Shown one piece after another: positions 17,836 to 26,500 of a DNA stretch of 64,000 bases. The position numbers were made by a program, and so were the translations under genes. Location: contig JAACJG010000005.1 of assembly GCA_009917695.1 (NCBI GenBank), forward strand, positions 182,338-246,337, read 5' to 3'. This DNA comes from Candidatus Rifleibacterium amylolyticum (GTDB lineage: Bacteria; Muiribacteriota; Ozemobacteria; Ozemobacterales; Ozemobacteraceae). The notes beneath the pieces were generated by a model. That model searched no databases and was not told the origin of the DNA. It saw only the letters and a program-made list of their open reading frames with translations. Each line of letters starts with the position of its first letter. The first letter of the stretch is position 1.

Positions 17836-19584
17836 ATGCCGACAACGACCAATACCAGCCACAGATTCACGATCAGCCTCGCGCTGATACTGGTCTCGTT
17901 CGTCCTGCTGTTTTTTATCTCATACCAGAGCCTGATTTTTCAGGATCAGGTGCTGTCGGGCCAGAACCGCAGCGAAAAACTTGGCCGCATCGACCGCATC
18001 AGCAGCGATTTCTTCAGCCGGCTGGCAAATGCGCCGGTGCCGGGAAGCGCGGTTCCGATGCCGATTGCCAGGCCAGCTTTCCCGCTGCTGCGGGTGCCTG
18101 ACAGCAGCAAGGCGCGCGAAATTTTCATGCAGATCGCGTTTCTGCCGGATCAGCGTCAGGCAATTCTCATCGATGCCGAACTCAACAGCAGCAGCGAAGA
18201 AAAACAGTTCTGGCAGAACCTGCTGATCAACGAATTTTTCAAAAACGGCAGCTACTTTGAAATGCGCCAGGCAGCAGCCCAGATACTCGAATCGAATTTT
18301 GATTACCTGCTCGAAAGCGGCATGACGCTTAAATGTGCTGCCGCATTGAAAGTTGCCGAATCGTTTCTGCATGAAAACAACCCGGAAGCAGCCAGACAGT
18401 GGCTCACACGCCTGCGCCATCTGCCGGCACCGGTTGCCGTGCCGACGCAGCCGCAAGAATGGATTTCCCGGCCGCTGCCGGCAGATCTCCAGTCCTGGCT
18501 GCTTTTTCTGTTCAACTGCTACAAGCTGTCATATTCAGAAAATGTCGAAACCCGATGGTATGGCGAAAAAGATCATGATGTTCTGATTATTGAACACAAA
18601 GACGGGCTCTACGCGTTTCCGGCCGGGCTGGTAATCAATGCCCTGCAGCAGCGACTTGCCGAGAACGGCTTTGCCGATGTCCCCAGGCCGGCATCTGGAG
18701 GTCTGACAGCTGCCGCGCATGCTCTGGCAGGCACCCGGGGGCTGAAAATACTGCTGCCGGAAACAACCGCCAGGATTCCCGGCGGCTTTCTGCTGCTGCT
18801 TCTGCTGACTTCACTCGGTATCGCCGGACTTTTCATCTTCGCACTGCATGAATGGCAGACGCTGCAAAAGGCGCGTCTGCTCGACGAAGAGGAGCAATTT
18901 TTTCGACAGACCGCGCACGATCTCAAAACTCCGATAACGACAGTCAGCTTTCTTGCCGAGACGCTGGCACTCAAACGCTATCGAGATGAAGAGCAGTGCA
19001 ACCGTTATCTGAACCAGCTGCAGACAGAAACACAAAAAGCGGCTGAGCTTTTTGACCGTCTGCTGCTTTCAGTGCGACTGCGAAAAAAGACGGCCGGCGC
19101 AGCCCCCACAAGCATTTCACTGCAAGAAACACTGAACAGCCTGCTGCAACGCTTCCGAACGCGTATGCCGGACTGGGAAATCATCGAAGACTACCAGACA
19201 AAAGACGAGATAATCGCCGACCCGGACATGTTCGAGCGCATAATGATCAATCTGCTGGAAAATGTGATCAGGCATGCTGCAGCTGGCAAACAGCTGGTTT
19301 TGCGCACCTGTCGAACGCAAGTTAACGGCTGCGCAGAAATCGCGCTTATGGTTGGCGACCGTGGCAGCAATTTCCCGGTAACCATAGACAGCGACAAGCT
19401 CGACCTGCTCAAAAACAGTCTGCCATATAGCCCGGAGCGCGGTGGCAGCGGCACCGGCCTGTTTCTGGTCAGACAGATCATGCAGACGCATGGCGGACAA
19501 CTCTATGCCAGCCGGCGTGAAGGCGGTGGAATCTGGATGGTGACCACCTGGAGGATAGCGGATGAGCAAGATTCTGGTAATTGA
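17836..19584 (+). CDS. sensor histidine kinase
   Basis: A 582-residue membrane kinase. A first span lies near residues 15-35 and a second near 317-340 (LLLLLLTSLGIAGLFIFALHEW), leaving a periplasmic domain of about 280 residues with no recognised fold. Then come the dimerisation/phosphoacceptor helix (QTAHDLKTPI, H361 by codon count) and a C-terminal HATPase with N-, G1- and G2-type motifs (MINLLENVIRHA; GDRGSNF; GGSGTGLFLVRQI). The kinase gene overlaps the response regulator by 23 bp. No strong ribosome site is visible at this ATG. Confidence 0.92.
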   Translation: MPTTTNTSHRFTISLALILVSFVLLFFISYQSLIFQDQVLSGQNRSEKLGRIDRISSDFFSRLANAPVPGSAVPMPIARPAFPLLRVPDSSKAREIFMQIAFLPDQRQAILIDAELNSSSEEKQFWQNLLINEFFKNGSYFEMRQAAAQILESNFDYLLESGMTLKCAAALKVAESFLHENNPEAARQWLTRLRHLPAPVAVPTQPQEWISRPLPADLQSWLLFLFNCYKLSYSENVETRWYGEKDHDVLIIEHKDGLYAFPAGLVINALQQRLAENGFADVPRPASGGLTAAAHALAGTRGLKILLPETTARIPGGFLLLLLLTSLGIAGLFIFALHEWQTLQKARLLDEEEQFFRQTAHDLKTPITTVSFLAETLALKRYRDEEQCNRYLNQLQTETQKAAELFDRLLLSVRLRKKTAGAAPTSISLQETLNSLLQRFRTRMPDWEIIEDYQTKDEIIADPDMFERIMINLLENVIRHAAAGKQLVLRTCRTQVNGCAEIALMVGDRGSNFPVTIDSDKLDLLKNSLPYSPERGGSGTGLFLVRQIMQTHGGQLYASRREGGGIWMVTTWRIADEQDSGN

Positions 19585-20239
19585 AGACGAGCAGGTGATA
19601 CGCGAACTGCTCTGCGACAACCTTGAATTCGACGGATTCACACCGGTAGCGGCAGGAGCTCTGAAGGCTGGCGAAGAAATGCTGCGACGCGAACAGCCTG
19701 ACATGCTGCTTCTCGATTTAAACCTGCCGGACGGCAACGGCGCCGAATGGCTCAAACAACAACGTGATGCGGGCATGAACCTGCCAGTCATCATCTGCAC
19801 CATCCGCGACCGTGAAATCGACATAATAAAGGCTCTCGACGCCGGCGCTGATGACTACGTGACCAAGCCCTTCCGCATCAGAGAGCTGATAGCAAGGATC
19901 AGAGCGGTATTACGCCGGGCCGGCAATGAGGGCGAAGCCCCTGCCCTGCCGCAGATCGGCCGGCTCAGCATCGACTTCGCGGCCCGCACGGCCAGCTGTA
20001 ACGACCGGCAGATCGGACTGACCACGACAGAATGGCAGATGCTCGAGCTTTTATGGAAAAACCCGAATCAGGTGCTCAGCCGCGAGCAGATAATCGAGCA
20101 TGTCTGGGGGATCAGTGACCTCGAAGACAGCCGGGCAGTCGATGTGCATATCGGGCGCCTGCGCAAAAAGATCGAGGCCGGAAATGAGCCGGAAACTCTT
20201 CTGACCGTGCGCGGTTTTGGTTACAAACTTAAAACATGA
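19562..20239 (+). CDS. OmpR/PhoB family response regulator
   Basis: The protein is 225 residues. The receiver domain has the acidic pair (IEDE), phosphoacceptor D52 in LLLDLNLPDG and the conserved TKPF lysine. The C-terminal winged helix matches OmpR/PhoB (TTTEWQMLELLWKNPNQVLSREQIIEHVW; VDVHIGRLRKKIE; VRGFGYKL). GGAGG lies upstream of the ATG inside the kinase gene. It is the partner of the kinase encoded just before. A PhoB-type direct repeat follows immediately after its stop and may be its target. Confidence 0.95.
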   Translation: MSKILVIEDEQVIRELLCDNLEFDGFTPVAAGALKAGEEMLRREQPDMLLLDLNLPDGNGAEWLKQQRDAGMNLPVIICTIRDREIDIIKALDAGADDYVTKPFRIRELIARIRAVLRRAGNEGEAPALPQIGRLSIDFAARTASCNDRQIGLTTTEWQMLELLWKNPNQVLSREQIIEHVWGISDLEDSRAVDVHIGRLRKKIEAGNEPETLLTVRGFGYKLKT

Positions 20240-20240
20240 A

Positions 20241-20262
20241 CTGTTACAAAGCTGTTACAAAA
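20241..20262 (+). promoter_or_regulatory. candidate response-regulator operator (11-bp direct repeat)
   Basis: CTGTTACAAAG is followed at exactly 11 bp by CTGTTACAAAA. The spacing and the CTGT-A core resemble a PhoB box. GTGACA (20263-20268) and, 17 bp later, TATCAG (20286-20291) give a possible promoter. In this arrangement the repeat would sit just upstream of the -35 element. It lies between the response regulator gene and the STN/secretin-like gene, and may feed back on the latter. Confidence 0.55.
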
Positions 20263-20328
20263 GTGACATTGGTTTGCAACAGCAATATCAGATATTGATG
20301 ACAGCGAAATAAAAAAAGGAGATTCGAT

Positions 20329-21618
20329 ATGAAAAAATTGATCGTAACCATGTTTCTGCTGTCACTGACCCTGTCGTTGCCGTTCGTCTTCGCCCAGGAG
20401 AATGAACTTGAAGCGGCCATTTCCCGACTCTGGCTGACCGGACCGGATGCAAAAATCGAACAGACTCTCAAGACATACAGTGAAAGTAATGATGCGGCAG
20501 TTTCAGCCAGAGCGCGCTTTCATCTGACCTGCCTGCAGGCGATCAACGACAAGGAAAACGCCACTCAGCTTCTGACGCAGCTGCAAAATGATGCTCAGAG
20601 CCCGGAAGAAAAGGAAATAGTCGAAAAGCTCAGCAGGATTCTGCAGGAACGTTCGGCAAAAAAAGAAGACGGCATGCAGAAGAAGATTTCTCTGGACTTT
20701 AACGATGTCGAGCTTGGCCAGATTGTAAAGCTGATTGCCAAGCAGTCGGGAGAAAACATAGTCGTGCACAATTCTCTCAACGGAATCAAGATCTCACTGC
20801 GCCTCATCGACGCAACCGTTGCTCAGGCAATAGAAACAATATGCACTATTGCCGACCTGCGTCAGGAAAACAGAAACGGCGTTTACGTGCTGCTGCCCGG
20901 CAGCGCCGCTGATGAAAACTACGTCAAGCGCCTTTACAAGCTTACTGCGATTTCGCCGACAAGGGCTCTCAAATTGCTGGAGGCCGGCGCGGCCATACCT
21001 GATGGCAGTAATGCGCCGGCAGGTTTTGGCGATGCGAAGAAGGCTCCGGCAGCTTTGCCTGAGCTTCCCAGCGGGGTAACCGTGAGTGCAAAAAGCAACG
21101 AACTGCTGTTCGAAGGCCCGCCAGAAGCGGTAAGAGAGTATATCAGCTTTATCGAAAACCTCGATCTGAAAGACCGCGCGCACAAGTTGTCATTTCGCGT
21201 GTGGCGAATGAATGACGACAGCAAACACGATCTCAAGGCTTTCGCAGCTCTCAGCGAGCAGGAACGCGCGAAGGTAGCCCGGATAATCTCTGCTCCAGCA
21301 TTGATAACTCTTCCCGGAAAAAATGCCAGAATCGAAGTCGATAATTTTACCGGCGAACAAAAGGAGCAACCCAAAGAGTCGATTGATTTCTCGATTGGGT
21401 GCAAATTCAACGATACGGAAAAACCCGAACTGCTTCGTCTTAACCTTGAAATAAGCGTCTTTGGCACCTCAATCATCAACAGCAAGCAGATAAAAACCAC
21501 CCGTAAATACAATACCGGCCTGCAGATAGCACGAAATACCTGGGCCATGCTACCCTTCTACGAAGGCGAAGCCCTGCTCTATCTCGAAGTTCAGGCTTCC
21601 AGCCACCAGGCCGACTGA
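20329..21618 (+). CDS. exported STN/secretin-like protein
   Basis: The protein is 429 residues with a signal peptide (residues 1-23) and AAAGGAG before the ATG. Residues about 30-115 form helical, possibly TPR-like pairs. A short domain follows (KKISLDFNDVELGQIVKLIAKQSGENIVVHNSLNGIKISLRLIDATVAQAIETIC) that matches the STN module of secretins. The C-terminal half (VSAKSNELLFEGPPEAVREYISFIENLDLK; APALITLPGKNARIEVDN; LRLNLEISVFG) resembles N1/secretin repeats, but a full pore-forming beta-domain is not evident. It sits behind the PhoB-like repeat and may be a target of the neighbouring two-component system. Confidence 0.7.
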   Translation: MKKLIVTMFLLSLTLSLPFVFAQENELEAAISRLWLTGPDAKIEQTLKTYSESNDAAVSARARFHLTCLQAINDKENATQLLTQLQNDAQSPEEKEIVEKLSRILQERSAKKEDGMQKKISLDFNDVELGQIVKLIAKQSGENIVVHNSLNGIKISLRLIDATVAQAIETICTIADLRQENRNGVYVLLPGSAADENYVKRLYKLTAISPTRALKLLEAGAAIPDGSNAPAGFGDAKKAPAALPELPSGVTVSAKSNELLFEGPPEAVREYISFIENLDLKDRAHKLSFRVWRMNDDSKHDLKAFAALSEQERAKVARIISAPALITLPGKNARIEVDNFTGEQKEQPKESIDFSIGCKFNDTEKPELLRLNLEISVFGTSIINSKQIKTTRKYNTGLQIARNTWAMLPFYEGEALLYLEVQASSHQAD

Positions 21619-21643
21619 CGCACCCGACTGATCTGTCGAAGTT

Positions 21644-21749
21644 GAATGTATGTTTAAAAATCGTCATTGCGAGGAGCGGAGCGACGAAGCAATCCTCTTT
21701 CTGTGAGATTGCTTCGCTGCGCTCGCAATGACAGATCAAACCAATATTC
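21644..21749. repeat. MITE/REPIN-like inverted repeat, copy 2
   Basis: The complete element has arms GTCATTGCGAGGAGCGGAGC (from 21663) and GATTGCTTCGCTGCGCTCG...ATGAC (to 21732), each extended by a GAAT... border (21644 and 21749). It lies between the convergent STN/secretin-like gene and the zinc-ribbon gene, outside the terminator stem. Confidence 0.85.
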
Positions 21750-21805
21750 AAGCTTGGCAGAGGACTACGCTCAGCTGCGCGCAAAATGACCGAAAACAAA
21801 TGATA

Positions 21806-21833
21806 GAGCCGCTTCAAAAAAATGAAGCGGCTC
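21806..21833. terminator. bidirectional rho-independent terminator
   Basis: GAGCCGCTTCA (21806-21816) pairs with TGAAGCGGCTC (21823-21833) around six A residues. It sits between the 20329-21618 gene and the opposing 21859-23037 gene. Confidence 0.75.
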
Positions 21834-21858
21834 CTCTTATTTCAGATTTTATTCTGGC

Positions 21859-23037
21859 TTACCAGAATTCGGGGTCGATGACGACGTAGCTGTGGTGTTT
21901 GTAGGGACCGCGTCGGTCATCGCGTTTATCATGCTTGTCTTGTTTATCATGTTTATCATGTTTATCATGTTTGTCGTATTTGTCTTGTTTGTCGCGGCGA
22001 TCGTGCGGGTAGCGCGGGGGGAACGGCCATGGGCGGTGACGGTAGGGATAGCGTTTTTTGCCGGCGATGATGATGACTTTGGGCTCAGGCTCACGATAAA
22101 TTACAGTTGTAGTCGGCGGCTGTTCAGGCGCTGAAGAATAGAAAAAAACCGGGTCAGAGCGCCAATTGCTGCGTCTTTCGAGGTCGTAGACCGAAACCCA
22201 GCCGCAAATCGGCTGAGATGAACGACCGCGGCCCATGTGCAGAACCTTGGCGGAGCCAGAAACGACATCGATAACCCAGATCGGTTCATTGCGGTTCAGG
22301 CGTTGGTTATCGACCAGCAGGTATGGTGCCGTAACCACGTAATTCACGGTGGTGCGCTTCATGCGCCGCTCGATTTCTTCCGATTCGGCGATAGAAGAAA
22401 GGGTACCACCGCCACTGAGCAAAGCATCTATCGCTTCGTTTATCTGGGCAAGCATGAAAAGTGCGCGGTCTTTTTCAGCCAGAGACCGTGCCCGATCAGG
22501 GCCTTTTTCGGCGCCCTTCCAGGCTTCGAGATAGGCTTCGAGAGCATCGAATTTCTGCACATGCAGATCGTGAATGCGGCGCTGATAGTTGCCATAGGCG
22601 GCATAGCGGGCTGACACGGCATACATGCGTTCATTGTGCTGACGGCGTAGTTTGATCGCCTCGCGGCTGGCAACGTCATAGCTGGTATTGGTCAGCAGAA
22701 GCTCCATCTGGTTGACAGCATCGTAATCGACAAGAGAAATCTCAACCGGATAAGCTGTCGGCTGGCTTATAGTTACCGGCGTCACCGGCTGAACGATAAC
22801 TGGTGCGCTGATCATGACCGGCGCATTTGCCGTTGTGGCTGGCGGCGGAGCACTCGGCTTTGCCGGGGCAGGTGCCGGCGGCGCGCTCTCGAACGAACCA
22901 GCGGCGGCGGTTCCGCAGGCCGGGCAGAAATTGGCAGCATCAGGCAGCTGTTTGCCACAATGATGACAGAACGCTGCAAACGACGGCGCAGCAATACAGA
23001 ACAACAAAAGACCCAGCATCAGAAGCATTCTTTTCAT
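21859..23037 (-). CDS. exported zinc-ribbon protein with His-Asp-Lys repeat tail
   Basis: The protein is 392 residues. A signal peptide (residues 1-21) runs directly into a four-cysteine zinc ribbon (FCHHCGKQLPDAANFCPACG: C24, C27, C38, C41). A Pro/Ala linker and a helical region with many charged residues follow, then an SH3-like part (NRNEPIWVIDVVSGSAKVLHMG). Near the end is a 9-bp minisatellite encoding HDK/QDK units. The tail is rich in His, Asp and Lys, so metal or nucleic acid binding is possible but unproven. Zinc ribbons behind a signal peptide are unusual. No operon partner. Confidence 0.7.
   Translation of the reverse strand: MKRMLLMLGLLLFCIAAPSFAAFCHHCGKQLPDAANFCPACGTAAAGSFESAPPAPAPAKPSAPPPATTANAPVMISAPVIVQPVTPVTISQPTAYPVEISLVDYDAVNQMELLLTNTSYDVASREAIKLRRQHNERMYAVSARYAAYGNYQRRIHDLHVQKFDALEAYLEAWKGAEKGPDRARSLAEKDRALFMLAQINEAIDALLSGGGTLSSIAESEEIERRMKRTTVNYVVTAPYLLVDNQRLNRNEPIWVIDVVSGSAKVLHMGRGRSSQPICGWVSVYDLERRSNWRSDPVFFYSSAPEQPPTTTVIYREPEPKVIIIAGKKRYPYRHRPWPFPPRYPHDRRDKQDKYDKHDKHDKHDKQDKHDKRDDRRGPYKHHSYVVIDPEFW
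21922..21995. repeat. 9-bp minisatellite (coding for His-Asp-Lys units)
   Basis: Perfect and near-perfect tandem units of GTTTATCAT on the + strand translate in the - strand gene to HDK, QDK and YDK triplets. The units are in frame, so the tail length can vary by slippage without breaking the gene. Confidence 0.8.
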
Positions 23038-23227
23038 ATCAGAAACCTCTTTTCACACAGGTAGAATATTCGACTTCACACTGTTCAATTATCGCAAAGT
23101 CAGCCGCAAAAAAAAAGCTGTGTTTCCTTAAGTATTATTAAGCAAATATACGACCTTTGCGATCTTTATGCCCATCCGGTTCTATCGAAAAGCTGAATAA
23201 GTTATTATATCAAGCATGCATTGCATA

Positions 23228-23244
23228 TCCGGGCTCTCGGCAGG
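23228..23244. repeat. 17-bp intergenic word, copy 2
   Basis: TCCGGGCTCTCGGCAGG is one mismatch away from the copy at 13888-13904. Confidence 0.3.
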
Positions 23245-23449
23245 ATCCCAACGCTTCAACTCTCCCCAGGCGAAAGCTCCGGTTTATAGAAGTGGCTTTG
23301 AGTCAATAGTGCCTGGCTCGAAGTTTACGCTTTTGGGATGCCTGCCTGCGCCCTATGTATAATTCTTCACGCAAAACACGCCCTTATCAGCAAAAAACTA
23401 ACGGTTTTTGGCCAAGAATTGATAACCTAAAAGTACCATCCTTGCCTTA

Positions 23450-23474
23450 TCATCGGTGAAATCTGTGGAATCTG
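23450..23474. repeat. short dispersed repeat, copy 2
   Basis: TCATCGGTGAAATCTGTGG followed by AATCTG resembles the copy at 3915-3940. Confidence 0.4.
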
Positions 23475-23501
23475 CGGATTTTGCGCTTGAAGATTTAGAG
23501 A

Positions 23502-26500
23502 TCAGCTCAGGGAAGTTTCCCGGAGCAGTGCGAGAAGTTCGGCGGTGGTGACGCGGCCGGCCATTTCTGTGCCTTCGAGCAGGCTGTCGGCAAGTTCGCG
23601 CTTTTTGTGGTGCAGCGCGACGATCTTTTCTTCGATGGTTCCGCTGGTGATCAGGCGGTAAATGGTGACCGGGCGCTGCTGGCCGATGCGGTGTGCGCGG
23701 TCTGAGGCCTGGTCTTCGACTGCCGGGTTCCACCAGGGGTCAAGATGAATCACGTAATCAGCAGCGGTCAGGTTGAGCCCAAGTCCGCCGGCCTTTAGAC
23801 TTATCAGGAAAAGATCGCCCTCGCCGGCCTGAAAATCTTTGATCGAGCGGGTGCGGGTGCGCGCAGGCGTTGAACCATCGAGATACTGGTATTTTATGCC
23901 TTTTTTGTCGAGCAGCTCTCTGACAATGGTCAGGTGATCGACAAACTGGCTGAACACCAGGGCTTTATGGCGATTTTCGAGAAGCTCATCGACGATCGAC
24001 TCGAAAAGCGAAAGCTTGGAGCTGGCAATATCGAGTTCTGGCGCAACAAGAGAAGGATTGCAGCAGAGTCGGCGCAGTTTCATCAGCTCGGCGAGAATCA
24101 TGATATGTTTCTGGCCGGCACCGGCTTCGATATCTGACAGACGGCTGACCGCCTGGCGACGCATGCTTTCATACAGAGCTGTTTCGTCTTTGCTGAGCTC
24201 GACACGCAGCATGATTTCGGTGCGCGGCGGCAGGTCCTGCAGCACCTGATTTTTGGTGCGCCGCATTACAAAAGGCTGCAACAGGCGTTTGAGCTGGCGC
24301 TGCACGAATTTGTCACCGCCGCTCTGAATCGGATTGGCAAAACGCGCATTGAAGCTTTCTACCGAGCCGAGCAGGCCGGGGTTGATGAAGCGAAAAAGGT
24401 TCCAGAGTTCGCCCAGATGGTTTTCAATCGGCGTTCCGGTCATAATCAGCCGGAAGTTACCCTGCAACGCCATGGCCGCCTTCGACCGCACTGTGGCCAT
24501 GTTTTTGATGGCCTGCGCCTCGTCGAGAATGACTGTTTCCCATTTTATTTCTGAAAGCATCTCGATTTCGCGCTGCATGATGCCGTAACTGCAGATTACC
24601 AGATCAAAGGCGCCGAGAGCGGCCAGGGTTTCGCGGCGCTGCGACTGGGCAAAAATGACAGGGTTTAGTGTCGGCGCAAAACGATGCGCCTCTTCGAACC
24701 AGTTCATGCAAACCGAAGTCGGCGCGACGACAAGGGTCGGCCCCTTCGCCGCCTTGTGCACCAGCAATGCCAGTGCTTCGACAGTCTTGCCCAGACCCAT
24801 ATCATCGGCCAGACAGGCGCCCATTCCGAGATAGTCCATTCGACAGAGCCAGCGAAAAGCCTCAATCTGATATTCGCGCAGATCAGCAGTAAGTGTTGTA
24901 GGCACTGAAAATTCAAGCTTGTCGGCATTTTTCAGCCGCTGCAGAACCTTGCGCCAGCGCTCATCGAATACGATGTTGGGCTGATCGGCAAGTGCATCTT
25001 CAAGGGCCGGAATCGCCAGTTGATGAACGCGCAATTGCCCGTGCTGACTCTCGCTGAAGCTGTAAATATCATTCAAGCGGCGTCTGAAATCCTCGGTCAA
25101 AGCGATATATTCGCCCTCGCCAATCTGCACAAAACGGCTGCCACCAGCTGAATACAGCTGCAGCAGTTTTTGCAGATCGACAACCTCATCCTCATCAACT
25201 GCCAGCTGTCCATCGAGAGCGAACCAGTTCTGAGAGCCTTCGATGCGCATGCGCAGGCGGTCGAAAGAAACAGTTCGCACCCGCTTTATACTGGCTTTTT
25301 CAGGCCATTCGATGACGATGCCCGCAATATCATTCAACTGCAATAGAAGTTCCAGAGCCTGTTCGGGATCTGCGAATACGACCTCAGGATTTTCGCTGTT
25401 CATGCCCGCAAGCATAGGAACCTGCCCGACAAGCACATCGAGACTCTGCGCTTCTCTGGCGAAATCTCGCGTCGCATGCAGTTTTCGCTCATCCTGGCGG
25501 GTGTAGACATCGTGCATTCCTTGAGCCGGCAACATGGCGGGGCCGAAGCTGCCGAACGGACGAACCCTGACCTTGAGAGAAAGACCATCTCCAAGCGGTT
25601 GCAGCTGCAAAAACAGGTCTTCGCAGCATGGCACAGTCTCAACCGAGGTAAGGTTTTCCGCGCCTTCGATATTGGAATGCACCGGCATACGCCGCGAAAG
25701 TGCTGTCACTGCTGCCGCCAGCTGCTCTTTTGCCTCGCCCGGAAAATGACTGGAAGCCTGCAACAGCCTGGCTGTCTTAATCTGTAGCTCGCTGAAACTG
25801 TAAACGCGTAAAAAACCGGCAGATTCTTCGACGACAATTATTTCGCTGCCGGCATATTCCGGTTGAAAGCGCATTTCATAAAGTCCGTCGTTCTCACCGA
25901 CAACCAGCATTGGCTCGCCAACTTCGATCTGAACTCGATCGCGACTTTTTATGTCATAAATCTGCGGGTGACCGGCCAGCATGAGCAGAGCTTCATTAAA
26001 ACCCCGTTCATGGTAAGTCAGCGTTCTGGCCCGGTGATGGATGAAATGCCTGACCAGACGGCGGTCATGTGTCGTAAAATACTCTGGGAAATCTGGATTC
26101 TCACGATTGAAAATATTGATATCGAGAACCTTGCCAGCCGACCAGCGCCCGGACTTGAGTCGAATCTTCTCGCGCGGTTCGATGATAAAAGTGTCGATTT
26201 CGCTGCCGACAAGCAGATAAGAAACGCTCCAGGTCAACATACGCTCAGATTCATCGCCGCCAATATCAGGAACCAGAACATTTTTCAATGAATCAAGCAC
26301 TATCTGCCATTGCGCGCGCGCTTCGAGCAGACGTGATATTTGAACGCAACCGGTCTTAAGCCATTCGCCGAGCAGGCGGCGTTCGCCAGCAGACAGCTTT
26401 TCGCCAAGATCGCTGCGAAGCCGCAGAAATTCACAATAAGGCAGACTCAGCCCTTCCGGTCCGGCGATCTCAGAGACAGCGCGGATTGTCGGCAACAACT

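Larger units (their letters stand above)
23038..23501. other. 464-bp intergenic region
   Basis: No gene is seen. It holds the presumed promoter region of the zinc-ribbon gene and the 3' flank of the SNF2 gene. It also holds a 17-bp word shared with 13888-13904 (at 23228-23244) and a short dispersed repeat (23450-23474). No riboswitch or structured RNA could be recognised by eye. Confidence 0.5.

Noticed and set aside
21922..21995. Possible CRISPR-like short repeats
   Set aside because: The units are 9 bp without spacers and are in frame in a gene, so this is a minisatellite.
23038..23501. Structured RNA gene
   Set aside because: No long paired stems or familiar motifs were found by eye.
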